Source: Campylobacter concisus (GTDB taxonomy: Bacteria > Campylobacterota > Campylobacteria > Campylobacterales > Campylobacteraceae). From it: 64,000 nt of DNA. Where the stretch lies: the NCBI RefSeq assembly GCF_003048595.2, contig NZ_CP049270.1:1302001-1366000 (forward strand), read 5' to 3'. The notes under the pieces were generated by a model. The model did no database searches. It had not been told where the DNA came from and worked only from the letters and a program-made list of their open reading frames with translations. Numbering within the stretch: the stretch's first letter is position 1; each line of letters starts with the position of its first letter. Of this stretch, positions 16,040 through 24,033 are shown one piece after another. The translations under genes were made by a program, and so were the position numbers.

Positions 16040-18493
16040 TTATGCGTGCATTATGCCGATCTTTGGTGCATTAAATGCTGTCACGCGCTTTGGCACGCCT
16101 TTAAATTTCTCGACATTCACAAGGCTTGTGTGAGCGGTGTTACTCTGGCTCATCTTGCTTGATGGCACGTCTTTTGTGAGCACATTTAAATTTCCGTGCA
16201 AGCAAAGGCTCTTTTCACCCGGTTTTTCAGGGTCATACCACGCACCTTCGCTTACTATTACGACATTTTGTGGCACATCCTCAGTCACAAAGGCACCGCA
16301 CAAAATTTCGCCCCTATCATTAAACACACGCACCACGTCGCCCATCTTTATTCCTCTAGCCTCGGCTGTTTTTGGATTTATAAGCACTGGCTCGCGCTCT
16401 GCGATCTCATTAAAGTTGCGAAGTACAGAGTTATTTAGCTGCGAGTGAAGTCTAAATTTAGAGTGCGCGCCGCTGATTGCGATAGGATATTTTTTATTTT
16501 TTGCGCCCAGCCACTCAAATGGCTCAAGCCAAGCTGCATGCGGTGGGCAGTCATCATAGCCAAAGCCAGCGACCGTCTCAGAGTAAATTTCTATCTTGCC
16601 AGATGGCGTTTTTAGCGGATTTGCCACTGGATCGTCGCGGAATTTCTTGTAGTTTGTAAAGTAACGTTTTTTCTCATCGACCTTGTCAAATCTAAAATAT
16701 CCCTTCTCCCAAAATTCCTCAAAGCTTGGCATGCTCTCATACCCAAGCTCGGCAGACTTTTTAACGGTATCTTCATATATTGTCTTGACCCACTCTAGCT
16801 CGCTTTTACCCTCGCTAAATGCCTCTTCCCTACCCCACTCTTTGGCGATCAGCCTTGCGATCTCGAAGTCACTCTTACTCTCACCAAATGGCTTAACAAG
16901 TGGCTTCATCGCAAATAGATATTCGCTTGTAGAGTTTGCCATCTCGATGTCCGTTCTCTCATATTCAAGTGCAGCTGGCAGGACGATGTCGCTAAATTTA
17001 GCTGTACTTGTCCAAAATGGCTCGCAAGTGATGATAGCATTGACATTTCGCATAGCTTTTATCGCTCTATTTGCGTCAGGATGCCTTGTGAAAGTCGAGC
17101 CATTTGCATTAAACATCACTCTAATCTTTGGCAGTTTATAGCTCTTACCGTTTCTTGTTATCTCCTTGCCTGGGCTTAGAAGCGCGTCTATGAGCCTTGA
17201 GTTTGGCATTTCGTAGCCCTTTGTCTTTGGCACCAGCCCGCTATCAATAAATTTTTGTGGCACCTTCGTCTCAAAAGCCGCTAGTTTAGGCGCTATATAG
17301 CTCTCATCAGCGTTTTTGTGCATACCGTCATTTGTGACAAAGCCACAACCCTCTTTACCGATGTGTCCAAGCATCGCATTTAGTGTCACAAGCACCCAGT
17401 ACGCCATCTCACCGTGATCTTGTCTTTGAATGGCGTAGCCACTAATTATCACTGAGTCATTTTTAGCTAGATCTTCACTAAATTTAGCAAGATCTTGCTC
17501 GCTAACGCCACAAATTTTGCTTGCCCAAGCTAGGTTTTTATTGACTCCGTCTTTTGTGCCAAGCATGTACTCTTTAAATTTATCAAAGCCAACGGTGTAC
17601 TTTTCTATAAATTCTTTGCTGTAAAGCCCTTTTTCATAAAGGTAGTTACACATACCTATCATCATCGCTGTATCGGTGCAAGGAACGACTTCAAGGTATT
17701 TTGAGTTGAAGTATTTTGCGCTATCGTTGTGATAAACGTCAACACTATAAATTTTCATCTCACCGCTCTCACCTTTTTTTCTGATCTCGTCATAGTATTT
17801 ATATGAGTTATGAAGCGGCACGCCAATGGCGATTTTATTTGAAACGACTGGGTTTGTACCCCAAAATACGATCGTTTTGGCATTTTTTAAGATCGCCTCC
17901 CACTTTGTTGGCGCTAGCGCAGGATCGACGAAGCCAGTGACGTGAGGCATGATGACAGTCGCTGCGCCGTATGAGTAGCCACCTAGCTCATTTACGTAGC
18001 CACCAAGCACGTTAAGTAGCCTTTTTGCGGTCTTTTGGCTGTGGCCAACTTTGCCAAGGCTACCCCACTGATAAACCTGTCCGTAGATCGCTTCAGCACC
18101 GTATTTATCAAAATTTTCTTTTAAAACCTTTGCACTTAGCTTTATCGCTTCATCCCAGCTCACACGCACAAATTCTTCTTTACCACGAAGCTCTGGTTTT
18201 GGGTTGTTTGGATTGGCTAAAAAGCTCTTTCTAACAAATGGATATTTTACTCTGCTCTCATTTTGGATGTAGTCAATGACTGCGTTATTTAGTTCGTTTG
18301 GATAAGCATCGCCCTCAAATGGCACGGTCTCAACCACGCGCCCTGCTATAGTTTTTACATAAAATGGGCCAAATTTATTTGCGCTTAGTCCGCTTTGTTT
18401 GTCAAATAACGCTTGCTCTGCGCTTCCAAGCTCGTTTGCTTGAAGGCTAGCCGCGCCTAATGCGCTTAATCTTAGAAAGTCTCGTCTTTTCAT
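16040..18493 (-). CDS. bisA: periplasmic molybdopterin S-/N-oxide reductase (BisA/TorA type)
   Basis: A molybdopterin enzyme of the DMSO reductase family that reduces N- and S-oxides (TMAO, DMSO, biotin or methionine sulfoxide) in the periplasm. A twin-arginine signal (MKRRDFLRLSALGAAS) opens the protein. No N-terminal [4Fe-4S] cysteine cluster is seen, as in TorA/BisC. S174 in GGYSYGAATV matches the serine molybdenum ligand. The C-terminal molybdopterin-binding region (residues about 680-800) is intact, and 817 aa is the usual length. A C. concisus enzyme of this kind has been called BisA; the name is given on that resemblance, and the substrate cannot be read from sequence. The cytochrome partner often found beside such genes is absent. 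Confidence 0.88.
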   Translation of the reverse strand: MKRRDFLRLSALGAASLQANELGSAEQALFDKQSGLSANKFGPFYVKTIAGRVVETVPFEGDAYPNELNNAVIDYIQNESRVKYPFVRKSFLANPNNPKPELRGKEEFVRVSWDEAIKLSAKVLKENFDKYGAEAIYGQVYQWGSLGKVGHSQKTAKRLLNVLGGYVNELGGYSYGAATVIMPHVTGFVDPALAPTKWEAILKNAKTIVFWGTNPVVSNKIAIGVPLHNSYKYYDEIRKKGESGEMKIYSVDVYHNDSAKYFNSKYLEVVPCTDTAMMIGMCNYLYEKGLYSKEFIEKYTVGFDKFKEYMLGTKDGVNKNLAWASKICGVSEQDLAKFSEDLAKNDSVIISGYAIQRQDHGEMAYWVLVTLNAMLGHIGKEGCGFVTNDGMHKNADESYIAPKLAAFETKVPQKFIDSGLVPKTKGYEMPNSRLIDALLSPGKEITRNGKSYKLPKIRVMFNANGSTFTRHPDANRAIKAMRNVNAIITCEPFWTSTAKFSDIVLPAALEYERTDIEMANSTSEYLFAMKPLVKPFGESKSDFEIARLIAKEWGREEAFSEGKSELEWVKTIYEDTVKKSAELGYESMPSFEEFWEKGYFRFDKVDEKKRYFTNYKKFRDDPVANPLKTPSGKIEIYSETVAGFGYDDCPPHAAWLEPFEWLGAKNKKYPIAISGAHSKFRLHSQLNNSVLRNFNEIAEREPVLINPKTAEARGIKMGDVVRVFNDRGEILCGAFVTEDVPQNVVIVSEGAWYDPEKPGEKSLCLHGNLNVLTKDVPSSKMSQSNTAHTSLVNVEKFKGVPKRVTAFNAPKIGIMHA

Positions 18494-18541
18494 TTTCTCT
18501 CCGATTTTGGTTAAATTTATTGTTTTTGGTTGGTTTTAGAA

Positions 18542-18547
18542 ATTATA
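18542..18547 (-). promoter_or_regulatory. -10 element for the oxide reductase gene
   Basis: A consensus TATAAT on the minus strand about 50 bases before the reductase ATG, with a GGAGAG ribosome site near the start. The 160 bases between this gene and the divergent small monooxygenase gene hold both promoters. Confidence 0.5.
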
Positions 18548-18654
18548 AATTTAGGGTTTTGTATCATTTCATCGTTTAAAGGCCTTGTAATGTAATACGC
18601 AAACTTGCGTCTAAATTGCGCTATTTTAGCCAAAAATTTTTAAAGGATGGGCAG

Positions 18655-18948
18655 ATGATTGGATTTTATGTAAATGTAAAGTTAAAAGCTGGATGTGAAG
18701 CGAAATTTGAAGAAATTTTAAAAGAGATCGTGCCAGCTTCAAGAAAAGACAAAGGCTGCATAAGCTACGAGTGCGGCATGGTTGTGGGCAGTAAAAGCGA
18801 GTACTGCTTTATGGAAATTTGGGAAGATCTTGCAAGCCAAAAAGAGCATATGAAAAGCGTTCATATGGTGAAAAACGCAGCTACGCTGGAGGCTTGCAAA
18901 GAGAGCCAAGAGGTAAAAATAGTAAATTTTGTAAGCGTAAAGGAATAA
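18655..18948 (+). CDS. ABM-domain (putative quinol monooxygenase) protein
   Basis: A 97-residue single-domain protein of the antibiotic biosynthesis monooxygenase (ABM) superfamily, a dimeric ferredoxin-like fold. The pattern is typical: IGFYVNVKLKAGCEAKFEEIL, then SRKDKGCISYECG, then YCFMEIWEDLASQKEHMKSVH with the conserved FxxxExWxxxxxxxxH signature. Members include YgiN-like quinol monooxygenases, but many have no known substrate. I chose the ATG at 18655, which has AAAGGA 7 bases upstream; an upstream TTG would add 13 unlikely residues. It is cytosolic, with no signal peptide. Confidence 0.82.
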   Translation: MIGFYVNVKLKAGCEAKFEEILKEIVPASRKDKGCISYECGMVVGSKSEYCFMEIWEDLASQKEHMKSVHMVKNAATLEACKESQEVKIVNFVSVKE

Positions 18949-18981
18949 TATTTGCTTTAAAAAGGGCAAAATCCACAAAAA

Positions 18982-19203
18982 ATGAGCGAAGAAAAAATGC
19001 TTGAGATGATAAATGCGACTGCTGATATTATATTTATGGCCGTACTTAGGGGACGAGTAAGCTTTGAGGCTTGCAAAAAAGATAGGGAATTTATCGACTC
19101 TTTAAGAGAAGAACTACTTGGCAAAAATCCAAATAAATTTAAAATCGCCCAAAACTCATACCAAATGATCGCCATTTTTGAAAAATACCGCAATAAAAAA
19201 TAA
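18982..19203 (+). CDS. small protein of unknown function (73 aa)
   Basis: A 73-residue, mainly helical, charged protein that I do not recognise. It starts MSEEKMLEMINATADIIFMA, has one cysteine in FEACKKDREF, and ends in a basic NKK tail. The ribosome site is weak (AAAGGG about 17 bases upstream). It sits 33 bases after the ABM gene on the same strand and just before a sigma-28 promoter, so it is probably the end of the ABM transcript. Codon use resembles the neighbours, which favours a real gene. No membrane segment or signal peptide is apparent. Confidence 0.6.
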   Translation: MSEEKMLEMINATADIIFMAVLRGRVSFEACKKDREFIDSLREELLGKNPNKFKIAQNSYQMIAIFEKYRNKK

Positions 19204-19209
19204 TCCACT

Positions 19210-19235
19210 TAAAATTTAAATCTGCTTGCCGATAT
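19210..19235 (+). promoter_or_regulatory. sigma-28 (FliA) promoter
   Basis: TAAAATTT at 19210-19217, a 10-base gap, then GCCGATAT at 19228-19235. This is a close match to the flagellar sigma-28 pattern (TAAA-type -35 and GCCGATAA -10). Transcription would start near 19242, immediately before the AAAGGA ribosome site of the next gene. It implies that the downstream gene is expressed with the late flagellar genes. Confidence 0.75.
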
Positions 19236-19254
19236 TGTGTTAAAGGATTTTAAC

Positions 19255-20142
19255 ATGATAAACGCACTAAATGGATTTAATCAAAGCTTTAACTACCAAG
19301 ACGCTTTTAGTAAGCGCCAAGCCACAAACGCAAAATTAGACAAAGTAGAAATTCCCACCAAAACTGCGGACATCAAGCATCTACCGCTCTCTGGCTACTC
19401 ATCAAATGATAAAATTTCTATCTGGGGCAAGATAAATGGCCTTGATAGTGAGGCGAGCAAAGATGAAATCTCTAGCCTTAAAAATTTCATTAATAGCACG
19501 AAGCTTTGGCGACTAAACTCCATAATCACTAGCGAGAAAAACGGCTTTAGCGTAGATGAATTCATCAAAAATCACAAAATGAATGTAAATAACAAAATAA
19601 CCAATAATGCTTTTGGTGCTCTTTATCTAAGCCGTGAGGCTACAAATTTACTAGACTCTGATCTAAGTATCAATGATTTTAAAGATAAATGGCTGGAATT
19701 TACCGCCGAAAGGATACTTGGTGAGCATGCAAATGTAAAAATTTCTTTTAAAGACGGGGCTTTACATTACGAGCAAAGCTCGGATAAAAAACGTATAGAA
19801 TTCTTAGGTCAGCCTATGTTGCATCGTGTGAGCTACGCTGATAAAAATAGTAAAGATGAGTTTTTGAAATTTCTAAAAACAAGCTATGAAAAGGGCGAGA
19901 GCATCGCTGATGTGCTTCAAAATATCGCTCTTACGCCAGTTAGAGAAAATGGCGATGAAGAGATGGAAGAAGAGAAATTTAAGCCTATGCAAGTTACAAA
20001 AAAGAGCGTAACTTACACAGATAAAGATATAAAACGTGAGTTTTTTGAGGAATTTATCAGGCGCGAGGTCGAAAATGGAGCAAGCTTTGATGACCTGGTG
20101 CAAAAGCTAAACAAGCTAAAGCCAAAGGATATCCTCGCTTAG
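19255..20142 (+). CDS. FliA-dependent protein, probable flagellum-dependent secreted (Cj0814-like) family
   Basis: A 295-aa hydrophilic protein with no signal peptide, membrane helix or recognised catalytic motif. It begins MINALNGFNQSFNY, rich in Asn, Phe and Ser as in substrates of the flagellar export apparatus, and ends in a charged helical region (FFEEFIRREVENGASFDDLV). It resembles, from memory, the Cj0814 family of flagellum-dependent secreted proteins; I hold that at about 50%. The sigma-28 promoter directly upstream supports coexpression with flagellar genes. The ATG at 19255 follows AAAGGA by 7 bases; the alternative TTG at 19237 would lie at the promoter's own -10 and before the predicted transcript start. 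Confidence 0.8.
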   Translation: MINALNGFNQSFNYQDAFSKRQATNAKLDKVEIPTKTADIKHLPLSGYSSNDKISIWGKINGLDSEASKDEISSLKNFINSTKLWRLNSIITSEKNGFSVDEFIKNHKMNVNNKITNNAFGALYLSREATNLLDSDLSINDFKDKWLEFTAERILGEHANVKISFKDGALHYEQSSDKKRIEFLGQPMLHRVSYADKNSKDEFLKFLKTSYEKGESIADVLQNIALTPVRENGDEEMEEEKFKPMQVTKKSVTYTDKDIKREFFEEFIRREVENGASFDDLVQKLNKLKPKDILA

Positions 20143-20154
20143 CTTTGGCTTTAG
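20116..20154 (+). terminator. terminator overlapping the 3' end of the FliA-dependent gene
   Basis: A perfect 12-bp stem: CTAAAGCCAAAG at 20116-20127 pairs with CTTTGGCTTTAG at 20143-20154, with a 15-base loop containing the stop codon. The stem thus begins within the coding sequence. The run after it is only modestly T-rich. The rest of the gap to 20309 holds no gene. Confidence 0.5.
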
Positions 20155-20309
20155 GCTGAAATTTTAGGGGCTGCTTAGCTCTTTAAATTTCTACTTAGAT
20201 TTGAATTTAAAAAGCCAATTTAGCCAACTAATTTAAAAAGCTAGCTTATCTTAATAAATTTTACTCGCGTTTAAATTTTAAGAGTCAGCCAGCTTGGCTC
20301 ACTAAATTT

Positions 20310-23048
20310 CTACTTCGGATTATTTATGCTTATCACCATATTTTTATCATCAAGATATAGCTTAGCTGCCTCTTTGATGTTTTCATTTGTGATGGCTTTT
20401 ACCGCACCTATGTACTCATCAGCCGTATAAAGTGGCGTGTTAAAAATTTTATTTGAGATGATAAGCTTTTGCCAGAACTCAGGCTTTTCGTAATCTTTTT
20501 TTATAGAAATTTCACTCTGTGCCTTAAAATCCTCCAAATGCTTTGGCAAGAGCGCGCCACTACGCTTGATACTAGCTATTATCTGCTTTATCTCAGCGAT
20601 GATCTTGTCCGTGTTTGCAGGATCGCAAGTAAAGTTAATTAGCATATCTGAATGCTCAAAAGGATAGCGCGAGAGCTTGGCATTTAGGCTAAAACCGTAT
20701 GTTTGACCCTTATCTTCTCTGATCTTTTCTCGAAGCGCTGTTTTTAAAATTTCACTTAATGCCCTTAGCCTAATCTTTCCTTCAAAGCTATATTTAGCGT
20801 CAGAATTTATGATATTTATGCCAACATCGCTTCTTTTTGTGCTTTGATACTCCCTTTTAAAAGTGTGCTGACCCTTGATACTTCGCACGCCATCGTCTTT
20901 AAAATTTTCAGCTTCACCAAGCTTTGGCAAAGTGGCAATATACTTTTTAATAAGTGGCAAAAGCCTCTCTTCATCGGTATCGCCGATGATTACAAAAGTA
21001 TATGAGGCTGCGTTTGTAAATTTATCATGCACGATCTTTGTAAGCTCTTCTAGATTTAAAGAGTCGATGTCAGTCATCTCAAGTGGCGCTACACGCTTAT
21101 TATTTTCATAAAAGAACTTGCTAAATTCGGTACCAAATTTATATTCAGGCAAATTTTGCTCTTTACTTAGCTCATCTTTTGCTCTTTGTTTTATCCTCTC
21201 AAGCACGTGCGAGTCGGCTCTTGGAGCGTTAAATTCTAAATTTATGACAGCTAGCAGCGAGTCAAGGTCGTTTGTACTTGATGAGCCATAAATGCCCTGC
21301 GTGAGCGCTTCTATGCCCTTTTCATAGCTTACGATCTTTCCATTTAGTGCCTTTGAGAGCTCATAGTTGTTAAATTTACCAACGCCGCTTTCATTTGTGA
21401 GTGCCACTGCGAAGCTGCCAAGCTTTGGATCAGTCAAATTTGATGTGCCTCCTTTGCTGACGGCTGCAAACAAAACGCTATCTTTTTTAGTAGCTAGTGG
21501 CTTAAAGATAACTTGAGAGCCATTTGACATTTTGTAGGTATAAATTCCATTTTTTTCATCAAAGCTTCTTGAGCTTATCTCTTTTGGCTCTAAATTTTCA
21601 TTACCTAGGCTCTTATCGTTGTTATTAGCAGATAGGCTTGTGTTATAAGCAGGTGCCTTGGCAAAAAGCTTTAAAAACTCATCTTTGCTAAGCTTATAAC
21701 CATCTTTGCTAAAAATTCTTACACGCTCATCAGAAATGGCCAAAATTTGTCTAAATCTAGCATTAACGTCATCTAATGTAATCTCGTTTAATAGCTTTAA
21801 ACTAAGCTCTTTGTCGTCTTCATCGCTTAACACAAAGCCACCATTTTCTATCATATTTAAAATTTGTCCTGCGTAAGCACTTGATTTTTTAGTCTTTGAG
21901 CGTTTAAATTTTGCATCTACATTTGCTGCAAACGCCTTTTTTACATCTTCGAAATCTTCTTTATTAAAGCCAAACTCTTTAATGCCTTTTATAACGCCAA
22001 GCATATCTTTAAGGCTTGCGTTAAAATCACCTCCAAGTACATTTGTTTCAAAACTATAAATTTTCTGCTTTGCTTGAAGTGTTTGAGCTATAAAGTCAGT
22101 GCTTAAATTTGATGAATTATTTGCATCTTTTTGCTCATAAAGCATATTTATTAGGCTTGCGATAAGTGCATCTTCTAGATTTCTCTTTGCGTCAGCCTCA
22201 TTTAAAACTGGACTAAATTTATCAAAATAGCTAAGTCTAACTAGCTCCATTCCAGTTTCATTTGAGTCGTAGTTAAAAATATTTAAACCACTTTTAAAGC
22301 TGATATTTTTTTCTGGATGAATGTAAGAATTTGTATTTTTTGCTTGGCTAAAGCTTTTTTCGATTAAGCTTTTTATATCATTTTTATCAAAGTCGCCAAC
22401 AGCAACAAAGCTCATAAACCTTGGCTGATAAAGCCTCTCATAAAATTCTTGCATGTGCTTAGCATCTACGCTTTTGATGACGTTCATATCGCCTATTGGC
22501 ACTCTTTTTAGATAGATACTGTCCTCAAAAATATCCTTTGTTTGAGCCAAATAAAGCCTATATCCTGGCGTATTTCTCTGACGCTCCTCTTCCATTATGA
22601 CGCCACGTTCTTTATCAAGCTCCTTAGGATCGATTTTAACGCCATCTATCCAATTCGAAAAGACCTTAAACGTATCTTGTAAATTTTTCTCATTTACATT
22701 AATCGTTAAGACATAGCTCGTCTGATCGTAGCTCGTCTGCGCGTTTAGATCGGCTCCAAATTTCACACCAAGGCTCTCAAGCTGTTTAATGAGCTCATTT
22801 TTACTAAAGTCACGGCTGCCATTAAATGCCATGTGCTCCAAAAAGTGAGCAAGACCTTGCTCGCCATCTTTTTCATCAGTTGAACCAGAATTTATAACAA
22901 GATAAAAAATAGCTGTTTTTTGTGGAAATTTATTCTCTTTGATATAGTATTTTAGCCCGTTTTTTAGCTCTCCATTTAACATATCTTTATCATTTTGAAG
23001 CGCAAAAAGACCCATTACTAGGCAAAAAAGCAACAAAATTTTTCTCAT
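20310..23048 (-). CDS. pqqL: M16 family zinc peptidase (insulinase/PqqL-like)
   Basis: A periplasmic two-lobed inverzincin-type protease of the M16 family. A signal peptide (MRKILLLFCLVMGLFA) starts the protein. The inverted zinc motif HxxEH is present as HFLEH in the first 100 residues, and the expected downstream glutamate region follows. The second, inactive M16 half spans the C-terminal 400 residues. PqqL-like proteins digest peptides in the periplasm; the exact substrate is unknown, and the symbol is by general similarity. I chose the ATG at 23048, which has AAAAGGAAA upstream and begins the signal peptide, giving 912 aa rather than a longer TTG-started form. Confidence 0.9.
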   Translation of the reverse strand: MRKILLLFCLVMGLFALQNDKDMLNGELKNGLKYYIKENKFPQKTAIFYLVINSGSTDEKDGEQGLAHFLEHMAFNGSRDFSKNELIKQLESLGVKFGADLNAQTSYDQTSYVLTINVNEKNLQDTFKVFSNWIDGVKIDPKELDKERGVIMEEERQRNTPGYRLYLAQTKDIFEDSIYLKRVPIGDMNVIKSVDAKHMQEFYERLYQPRFMSFVAVGDFDKNDIKSLIEKSFSQAKNTNSYIHPEKNISFKSGLNIFNYDSNETGMELVRLSYFDKFSPVLNEADAKRNLEDALIASLINMLYEQKDANNSSNLSTDFIAQTLQAKQKIYSFETNVLGGDFNASLKDMLGVIKGIKEFGFNKEDFEDVKKAFAANVDAKFKRSKTKKSSAYAGQILNMIENGGFVLSDEDDKELSLKLLNEITLDDVNARFRQILAISDERVRIFSKDGYKLSKDEFLKLFAKAPAYNTSLSANNNDKSLGNENLEPKEISSRSFDEKNGIYTYKMSNGSQVIFKPLATKKDSVLFAAVSKGGTSNLTDPKLGSFAVALTNESGVGKFNNYELSKALNGKIVSYEKGIEALTQGIYGSSSTNDLDSLLAVINLEFNAPRADSHVLERIKQRAKDELSKEQNLPEYKFGTEFSKFFYENNKRVAPLEMTDIDSLNLEELTKIVHDKFTNAASYTFVIIGDTDEERLLPLIKKYIATLPKLGEAENFKDDGVRSIKGQHTFKREYQSTKRSDVGINIINSDAKYSFEGKIRLRALSEILKTALREKIREDKGQTYGFSLNAKLSRYPFEHSDMLINFTCDPANTDKIIAEIKQIIASIKRSGALLPKHLEDFKAQSEISIKKDYEKPEFWQKLIISNKIFNTPLYTADEYIGAVKAITNENIKEAAKLYLDDKNMVISINNPK

Positions 23049-23122
23049 TATTTTCCTTTTAAATTTTAATCGATAGACAAAGCAGAATTTAGCATAAGCC
23101 TGCAAATTTGCAGGCTAGAAGG

Positions 23123-23839
23123 TTATTTTAGATCGTATTTTTTAAGTAAAGCTTCGTAGCTTCCGTCTTTTTTCATATCATCTAAAATTTGATTTATTTT
23201 TTCTATTAACGCACTCTCTCTTCCTTTATCAAAAGCTATTGAAAAGCCCTCACTACCATCAACTTCTTTGAAAAATGCTTCAAGTTCTGGATTTTTCTTG
23301 ATAAAGCCATATCCGATAGAGCTATCAAGGATGACTGCATCAAATTTACCAACTTTTAATCCCATGATGAGTGGCACAGTATCTTCTGAAGGCACTACTT
23401 TTACGCCATTTATAGCATTTGCTGCTAGCTCTTGGACGGTGCCTTGTTGCACGCCAACTCTTTTGCCAGCTAGCTCTTCTTTAGCTTTTAGTGCGTCATT
23501 GCCTTTTTTCTTTAGGTAGAGATTTTCAGTTAGATAGTACGGCTTTGTGAAATCAATCGATTTTAATCTATCTGAAGTCGCACTCATCGCGCTTATAATG
23601 CCATTTATTTTGCCGGCTTTAAGTGCTGGAATAAGGCCGTCAAAACTCATATTTATGATCTTATATGAAAAGCCTGCACGCTTTGAAATTTCATCGATCA
23701 GCTCGATATCAAAGCCTGTTATTTTGTTGTTCTCATCGATATATTCAAATGGCGGGTAGTTCGCCGCTGTGCCAAATTTTAGCTCATTTGCACAAAGAGC
23801 AACAAAAGCTGTGAGTAAAAGAGCAAAGATCTTTTTCAT
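23123..23839 (-). CDS. amino-acid ABC transporter substrate-binding protein (orphan)
   Basis: A periplasmic binding protein of the polar amino-acid (SBP family 3) type. A cleavable signal (MKKIFALLLTAFVALCAN) lacks a clear lipobox. The family start FGTAANYPPFEYIDENN and the FTKPYYLTENLYLKK block are present; 238 aa is normal. It is clearly paralogous to the lipoprotein binding protein at 26367-27140, with the same motifs in the same order. No permease or ATPase adjoins it, so it may share the transporter at 27152-28583 or work with the neighbouring chemoreceptor. The ligand cannot be told from sequence. Confidence 0.93.
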   Translation of the reverse strand: MKKIFALLLTAFVALCANELKFGTAANYPPFEYIDENNKITGFDIELIDEISKRAGFSYKIINMSFDGLIPALKAGKINGIISAMSATSDRLKSIDFTKPYYLTENLYLKKKGNDALKAKEELAGKRVGVQQGTVQELAANAINGVKVVPSEDTVPLIMGLKVGKFDAVILDSSIGYGFIKKNPELEAFFKEVDGSEGFSIAFDKGRESALIEKINQILDDMKKDGSYEALLKKYDLK

Positions 23840-23973
23840 AATAGTGTCCTTTAAGGTGATTTAGTGGCTTAATTATCAGTATTTCTCTATTAAAAATTGT
23901 TTAAATCCGTAATAAAAGAAAAATGCTATAAATAATCGTATAGCAAAGTAGCATATAAATTTTTATAGATAAG

Positions 23974-24004
23974 TTCTATCCCTTAATTATTTTAAGGGAT
24001 AGAA
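23974..24004 (-). terminator. terminator after the chemoreceptor gene
   Basis: A perfect 13-bp stem (TTCTATCCCTTAA / TTAAGGGATAGAA, 5-base loop) lies 29 bases beyond the chemoreceptor stop, on the minus strand. The run after it is T-rich but not a pure T-tract. It separates the chemoreceptor from the binding-protein gene downstream. Confidence 0.65.
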
Positions 24005-24033
24005 TAGTAGGAGCTCTAAGAGTAAGTCAAAGA

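Noticed and set aside
16683-17141. A 152-codon plus-strand ORF within the oxide reductase
   Set aside because: Antisense to an intact molybdoenzyme; composition (Ser/Leu rich) is the mirror of the coding strand.
18957-19208. An 83-codon minus-strand ORF antisense to the 73-aa protein
   Set aside because: The plus-strand frame follows on from the ABM gene and has charged, protein-like composition; the minus frame has no ribosome site.
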